Part shown: positions 63,733 to 64,000 of the stretch, one piece after another
How positions within the stretch are numbered: position 1 is the stretch's first letter
Layout of the letters: every line of letters starts with the position of its first letter
Translations under genes and position numbers: made by a program
The notes under the pieces: model-generated
The model's database searches: none
Seen by the model: only the letters and a program-made list of their open reading frames with translations
What the model was told of the DNA's origin: nothing
DNA from: Paracoccus sanguinis
GTDB taxonomy: Bacteria > Pseudomonadota > Alphaproteobacteria > Rhodobacterales > Rhodobacteraceae
NCBI RefSeq assembly: GCF_900106665.1
Contig: NZ_FNNA01000001.1
Coordinates: 248,001 to 312,000 of the forward strand
DNA length: 64,000 nt
Reading direction: 5' to 3'

Positions 63733-64000
63733 TCAGGCCGCCTCGAAGTGGATCGGATGACGCAGGAACTGCGTCGCCTTGGCCGTCACGCGGGCCGGAT
63801 CGCCGGTGGTCAGGAACCGCGACCGGGTCCCCTCGCCGCGGAACTCGGGCCTGCGGGCAAGATAATCCTCGAGGCTTTCGGCCACCAGACCGGCCTGCGA
63901 ATAGACCTGCACCGACGGCCCCAGCGCGGCCTGGAACACGTGCTCCATCAGCGGGTAGTGGGTGCAGCCGAGCACCGCGGCCTCGGGGTGCGGCATCCGG
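63733..64000 (-). CDS. murI: glutamate racemase, C-terminal part (cut by window edge)
   Basis: The visible 89 C-terminal codons include [15 protein letters not shown], which holds the second catalytic Cys of MurI, and a tail ending HPIHFEAA. The frame continues past position 64000, so the start is outside the window. It converts L- to D-glutamate for peptidoglycan. It precedes ccmE by 18 nt on the same strand. Confidence 0.9.
   Translation of the reverse strand, partial: RMPHPEAAVLGCTHYPLMEHVFQAALGPSVQVYSQAGLVAESLEDYLARRPEFRGEGTRSRFLTTGDPARVTAKATQFLRHPIHFEAA

Overview
The window is about 70% GC, densely packed, and reads as chromosomal DNA of a Rhodobacteraceae/Paracoccaceae alphaproteobacterium. 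The support is the gene content: NasT/NasS nitrate control, a gene-transfer-agent type holin and endolysin inside a ccm locus, DUF2125, DUF983, a hisC-tyrA pair and a Rhodobacterales-style intergenic hairpin repeat. I cannot name the genus. There is no IS element, integrase, CRISPR array, rRNA or tRNA that I can support.

Region by region. (1) 26-9108 is a stress cassette that looks built for quinones and other electrophiles: FMN/quinone reductase, DoxX, small GNAT and YcaC-like isochorismatase on one strand; pirin, hemerythrin, TauE/SafE permease and MFS on the other; then GST with a fused ring-cleavage dioxygenase/esterase, and a second pirin. An identical 15-nt motif lies in both divergent promoter regions. 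(2) 9340-10233 is an orphan protein. (3) 10323-19652 holds a purine/hydantoin-type permease, an AraC regulator, a hydantoinase/oxoprolinase HyuB-HyuA pair, an XRE-cupin regulator, a class III aminotransferase and a frameshifted OsmC gene. (4) 19837-30294 is a complete nitrate assimilation operon: nasT, nasS, an ANTAR-type leader with two hexaloop hairpins, nasFED transporter, nirB, nirD and nasA. (5) 30539-32399 is a dehydrogenase plus BKACE pair that fits carnitine breakdown; 32573-33532 is a second copy of the FMN reductase/GNAT pair from region 1. (6) 33878-41591 holds a membrane alpha/beta hydrolase, then oleate hydratase with its TetR, divergent from a catalase-like heme protein, an unknown protein and a DyP peroxidase.

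(7) 41806-59289 is mostly core metabolism and housekeeping: GT8, ChaC-like cyclotransferase, DUF2125, tyrA, hisC, queA, MFS, DUF924, lpdA, GNAT, proB, obgE, selO, an EEP nuclease/phosphatase, eno, DUF983 and a Nudix hydrolase. (8) 59277-64000 is the cytochrome c maturation locus on the minus strand, murI (cut by the window edge), ccmE, then a GH108 endolysin and 3TM holin, then ccmF and ccmH. The lysis pair has a perfect CtrA-type box in front of it and a strong intrinsic terminator behind it whose 3' arm overlaps the ccmF ribosome binding region.

The most striking signals are the ANTAR leader RNA, the CtrA box and terminator that bracket a lysis cassette inside ccm, the shared promoter motif of the electrophile cassette, and the operator architecture between oleate hydratase and the catalase-like gene.
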